Below, piece after piece: positions 4,957 to 7,038 of a stretch of 7,038 bases of DNA (the first letter of the stretch is position 1; every line of letters begins with the position of its first letter). The notes under the pieces are model-generated. The model was not told where the DNA came from. It saw only the letters and a program-made list of their open reading frames with translations, and searched no databases. Source of the stretch: an uncultured Methylobacter sp. (lineage in GTDB: Bacteria; Pseudomonadota; Gammaproteobacteria; Methylococcales; Methylomonadaceae); NCBI GenBank assembly GCA_903831545.1, contig CAIKYI010000411.1, positions 1 through 7,038 of the forward strand, given 5' to 3'. A program made the translations under genes and the position numbers.

Positions 4957-6164
4957 TGGCGGTTTATTTTGTAACTGGTAAATTGGGCTGTGGTAAAACA
5001 CTTTGCACGGTTGGTAAAATTCGGGATTATTTAAATCAGGGTAGGCGTGTTGCTACCAATTTAGATATAAATCTCCCCGCACTTACCAAGCATGATTCTA
5101 TGGTTAGTTTAATTCGGGTACCGGATAAACCTAGTTTGTTCGATCTTGAAGCCTTGGGTGATGGTTGCGAAGGAACCAACGAGGATAAATTTGGTCTATT
5201 GGTTCTTGATGAATTGGGTACATGGTTTAATTCTCGGAAGTGGCAGGATAAAGGCCGTTTAGACGTAATTGATTGGTTTCTTCATGCGCGTAAAAAGCAT
5301 TGGGATATTTTTTTCATAGTTCAAAACATCAATTCACTAGACGATCAGTTGGTTTCAGCCTTGTGTGAGCACTTGGTTATTTGCAAACGAACCGATCGTT
5401 TATCAATCCCGATTATCGGCGGTGTTTTAAAAGCGGTTGGGTTCACTAAGGTGTTGCCAAAAATTCACGTTGCAAAAGTCCATTACGGGCAAACGCCTTC
5501 GGCTATGGTTGTTGACCGTTGGTGGTATCGCGGTAAAGATTTGTACGGTGCTTACAATACCGACCAAATTTTTCAGGATGCGCAATTCAAAACCGTGGGC
5601 AAGGAAGAGTTGCGTTTATCTGATTCGGTTCATTCTGTCATGCCGTCTTATTACCATAATAAAGTCGCGTTAATTGATAACCTTCAGAAAAAAATCAAAC
5701 TTTTGAGGTCAGATTTAACGGTTCCGCCGCCTCCGGCGGGGGTGCCGTTAAAGATGGCTTCTCTAGTTGGCTTTGCATTCATCGTTTGCTTAATTTCGTA
5801 TCGAACTTATGCAAAATTTACGGAATACCATGCTGTACCGGCTCAGATAACCTCACAGATTCAATCAACCGTTAAGACGGTCGACCCTTTAACCGTTCCG
5901 CCGCCTGTTGTGCCTCCTGTGCTTGTTGAAGCGCCGCCGCTTGATATTATCGAGCGTCTTACCAAAGATGCTATTATCACCGCCTCATCTTACTTTGTGG
6001 CTGATAGCCAGATTAACGCTGTATTGCATCTGGTGCGGGGTGAGGATGATCAGGTGATAACGTTAGCAGATGCCAGGGCGGTTGGTTATGTTGCAACCTT
6101 TCAAGGAAATTTTGCAACGGTGACAAAGAATAATTATAGTTTTTCGTTTCATCTTCCCAATTAA
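4956..6164 (+). CDS. zot: Zot/gpI-family assembly ATPase
   Basis: This 402-aa inner-membrane protein is the assembly motor that extrudes phage DNA. Residues 8-15 (GKLGCGKT) are a Walker A motif. LLVLDELGTW (81-90) carries the Walker B Asp85-Glu86. HARKKHWDIFFIVQN (110-124) is the conserved segment leading to the sensor Gln123. A single membrane helix (about 267-284) separates the cytoplasmic ATPase part from a periplasmic part with proline-rich linkers (256-264 and 311-328) and a compact C-terminal domain (about 330-402). I start at the ATG at 4956 because it places Walker A near the N-terminus as in the family and overlaps the preceding stop as TGATG. An upstream in-frame ATG at 4872 lies inside the previous gene. 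There is no Shine-Dalgarno, so translation probably depends on coupling. It should dock to an outer membrane secretin, which this genome lacks. Toxicity is not implied by the name. Confidence 0.93.
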   Translation: MAVYFVTGKLGCGKTLCTVGKIRDYLNQGRRVATNLDINLPALTKHDSMVSLIRVPDKPSLFDLEALGDGCEGTNEDKFGLLVLDELGTWFNSRKWQDKGRLDVIDWFLHARKKHWDIFFIVQNINSLDDQLVSALCEHLVICKRTDRLSIPIIGGVLKAVGFTKVLPKIHVAKVHYGQTPSAMVVDRWWYRGKDLYGAYNTDQIFQDAQFKTVGKEELRLSDSVHSVMPSYYHNKVALIDNLQKKIKLLRSDLTVPPPPAGVPLKMASLVGFAFIVCLISYRTYAKFTEYHAVPAQITSQIQSTVKTVDPLTVPPPVVPPVLVEAPPLDIIERLTKDAIITASSYFVADSQINAVLHLVRGEDDQVITLADARAVGYVATFQGNFATVTKNNYSFSFHLPN

Positions 6165-6300
6165 ATGTCAATACATCATTTATCATGCCAAATAATAATG
6201 CTATAACTCATTGAAAATAAGCATCTTTTAATAAGTCAAGCGTTATTATTACCGCAACACATGCCTAAGCATTAACATACACTCTCAGTTGCCGCCCGTT

Positions 6301-6346
6301 CAATAATAGGCGTTCTATTATTGCGAATCACATAAACGCCTATTAT
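6301..6346 (+). repeat. Competing inverted repeats, candidate + strand origin
   Basis: CAATAATAG (6301-6309) pairs perfectly with CTATTATTG (6315-6323) across a five-base loop. The overlapping ATAATAGGCGT (6303-6313) pairs perfectly over 11 bp with ACGCCTATTAT (6336-6346). The two folds exclude each other. GTTCTATTATTGCG (6312-6325) resembles, at about 10 of 14 positions, the M13 gpII nick region as I remember it (GTTCTTTAATAGTG). That makes this the best candidate for the Rep target. A related stretch, GCGTTATTATTACCGC, lies at 6240-6255. Confidence 0.45.
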
Positions 6347-6407
6347 CAGTTGACCGTTTGATAGTCAATTCCAGGCGCAAGGGTAAATAGTCGAGCGTAG
6401 CCGAGAC

Positions 6408-6443
6408 GGTTTCCCACGTCAGCCATTGTGAAACCATTTTCAC
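6408..6443 (+). repeat. Overlapping hairpins
   Basis: GTGAAA (6428-6433) and TTTCAC (6438-6443) form a tight perfect hairpin with a CCAT loop. GGTTTC (6408-6413) can instead pair with GAAACC (6430-6435). The structures compete, as at 6301-6346. Either could be part of the origin, the complementary-strand start or the packaging signal. Confidence 0.45.
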
Positions 6444-6495
6444 ATAGAGCGGCCAAGGTAAGATAACGCTCAATCATTAAGCCAAGAGATCAGGT

Positions 6496-6571
6496 TAACG
6501 CCAAGCCTGACATCGAGTAAACTCAATAAACCGCTTTGGAACTACCAAGCAAGCAAAGCCGGAAGGCGTTA
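6496..6571 (+). repeat. Nested hairpin structure
   Basis: TAACGCC (6496-6502) pairs with GGCGTTA (6565-6571). Inside it CCGCTTTG (6531-6538) pairs with CAAAGCCGG (6554-6562) with one bulged base. A branched structure of this kind on the single-stranded genome fits a packaging signal or a primer site for complementary-strand synthesis. Confidence 0.4.
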
Positions 6572-6610
6572 GATTGATTGGCCGAGCGTATCCGTTATGG
6601 GTTTTGATTT

Positions 6611-6631
6611 GGAAGTTAAAAATTAACTTCC
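6611..6631 (+). repeat. Perfect 9-bp hairpin
   Basis: GGAAGTTAA (6611-6619) and TTAACTTCC (6623-6631) are perfect complements around an AAA loop. It has no T run after it, so it is not an ordinary terminator. It may be a packaging or protein-binding hairpin in the single-stranded genome. Confidence 0.5.
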
Positions 6632-6799
6632 AGGTTGAAAAATTTAACGTCCAATTTCTACTTCACGTGATTTAGGATTGCTTTAGCTTTCCGATCAGGC
6701 AGGGCCAGCAGCAAAACGACTCATATCAACTGGAAAAAATTAACCTGTACGCAGCGAAGGTTATTAAAAAATAAATCCGGTACCAAGAATAATTATTAT

Positions 6800-6900
6800 A
6801 AGACTTCGCATAATGTCGTTGACGTTATGTATAAAAGCCGCTGTGTAAAATCGCTAGAACACATCGGCTTTTTTGCATAACGTTCTTTATGCGAGGTCTT
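6800..6900 (+). promoter_or_regulatory. attP: CTXphi-type folded attP: two inverted dif-like sites
   Basis: Bases 6800-6846 and 6859-6900 are imperfect inverted repeats around a 12-base loop. The left arm reads ACTTCGCATAA (6803-6813, XerC-like), an 11-base spacer, then TTATGTATAAA (6825-6835, XerD-like). The right arm, read on the minus strand, has ACCTCGCATAA (6897-6887), a six-base spacer AGAACG, then TTATGCAAAAA (6880-6870). E. coli dif halves are GGTGCGCATAA and TTATGTTAAAT; each arm matches at 7-8 of 11. When the + strand folds, the XerC halves pair and the XerD halves pair, leaving an unpaired bulge between them from the unequal spacers. That is the known arrangement of the CTXphi integration site (attP1/attP2), used by host XerC/XerD on single-stranded phage DNA. 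The genome has no integrase gene, which fits. In that model XerC would cut at 6813/6814. Confidence 0.8.
6837..6874 (+). terminator. Terminator formed by the tip of the attP hairpin
   Basis: GCCG-C-TGTGT (6837-6846) pairs with ACACA-T-CGGC (6859-6868) with one mismatch, followed by TTTTTT (6869-6874) and preceded by AAAA. It would stop + strand transcription leaving the zot region. In the other direction it is followed by TTTTAT and may stop the minus-strand transcript. The same bases are the apical part of the attP fold. Confidence 0.65.
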
Positions 6901-7038
6901 TTTTTTTGACATCCAATTACGAACGATTCAGGAAAAACGCGAGGACAGGGGTAAGTAGTACTGTCCTTTTGTACCACTTTTGGTAATTTCACCTAGTTTC
7001 TTTTTCTTTTTCCACGTCCTCAATTGTTATTGAGTCTA
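6898..7038. repeat. Terminal direct repeat, right copy
   Basis: Exact second copy of bases 1-141. Bases 6989-7038 hold the last 50 bases of the minus-strand repressor-like gene, cut off by the window edge. This is not a pseudogene but the same gene reached again around the circle. Confidence 0.93.

Larger units (their letters stand above)
6165..6799. other. Noncoding region, probable replication origin and packaging signal
   Basis: No open frame worth calling crosses this 635-bp stretch on either strand. It holds many inverted repeats (listed separately at 6301-6346, 6408-6443, 6496-6571 and 6611-6631). It also has a 12-base direct repeat with one mismatch, CGAGCGTAGCCG (6392-6403) and CGAGCGTATCCG (6583-6594). 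In Ff phages the equivalent large intergenic region contains the + and - strand origins and the packaging hairpin. The same content is expected here, because the genome must have these elements and no other gap is large enough. Which hairpin does what cannot be read directly. Confidence 0.7.

Noticed and set aside
6244..6252. TATTATTAC fits the NANTATTAC nonanucleotide of circular Rep-encoding ssDNA viruses.
   Set aside because: Only a 3-bp stem (GCG/CGC) flanks it, the Rep here is of gpII type, and such an A/T-rich nine-mer arises easily by chance.
6741..6763. TAACCT / AGGTTA hairpin followed by A-rich sequence.
   Set aside because: The stem is short with an 11-base loop and no T run; too weak to call a terminator or a functional site.

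Overview
The window is the complete genome of a small filamentous phage (inovirus), read slightly more than once round. Bases 1-141 recur exactly as 6898-7038, so the molecule closes into a circle of 6897 bp. Every gene but one is on the + strand, and their order matches the Ff/M13 plan: replication initiator, ssDNA-binding protein, two tiny coat proteins, major coat protein, adsorption protein, pVI-like protein, and Zot/pI assembly ATPase. The host is probably a gammaproteobacterium or relative, because the XerC/XerD-type half-sites resemble Escherichia coli dif. I cannot name a genus.

Layout. 1-91: short spacer with a weak hairpin after the only minus-strand gene. 92-277 (-): small ribbon-helix-helix-like protein, a candidate repressor. 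278-423: divergent control region with a strong rep promoter (TTGACA / TATAAA) overlapped by two 24-bp imperfect direct repeats. 424-2506: early module, with a gpII/X-type Rep, two unrecognised proteins of 83 and 149 aa, and a probable gpV-like ssDNA-binding protein. 2529-3018: virion module, with two membrane miniproteins of 29 and 37 aa in the gVII/gIX positions, then the major coat pre-protein. A terminator lies at 3047-3075. 3096-6164: overlapping block of adsorption protein, pVI-like protein and Zot. 6165-6799: 635 bp without genes but rich in inverted repeats, presumably holding the replication origin and packaging signal. 6800-6900: a long imperfect hairpin built from two inverted dif-like sites.

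How it works together. Rep should nick the + strand origin in the noncoding region and drive rolling-circle replication. The SSB coats the single-stranded product. Zot threads it through the inner membrane while the coat proteins assemble, with the adsorption protein at one tip. There is no secretin, lysis, integrase or transposase gene. Virions probably leave through a host secretin. Integration probably uses host XerC/XerD acting on the folded + strand at 6800-6900, as in CTXphi: one dif-like arm has an 11-nt spacer and the other a 6-nt spacer, and the two pair into a single site. This attP is the most interesting element in the window, followed by the repressor/operator region and the two unknown early genes.
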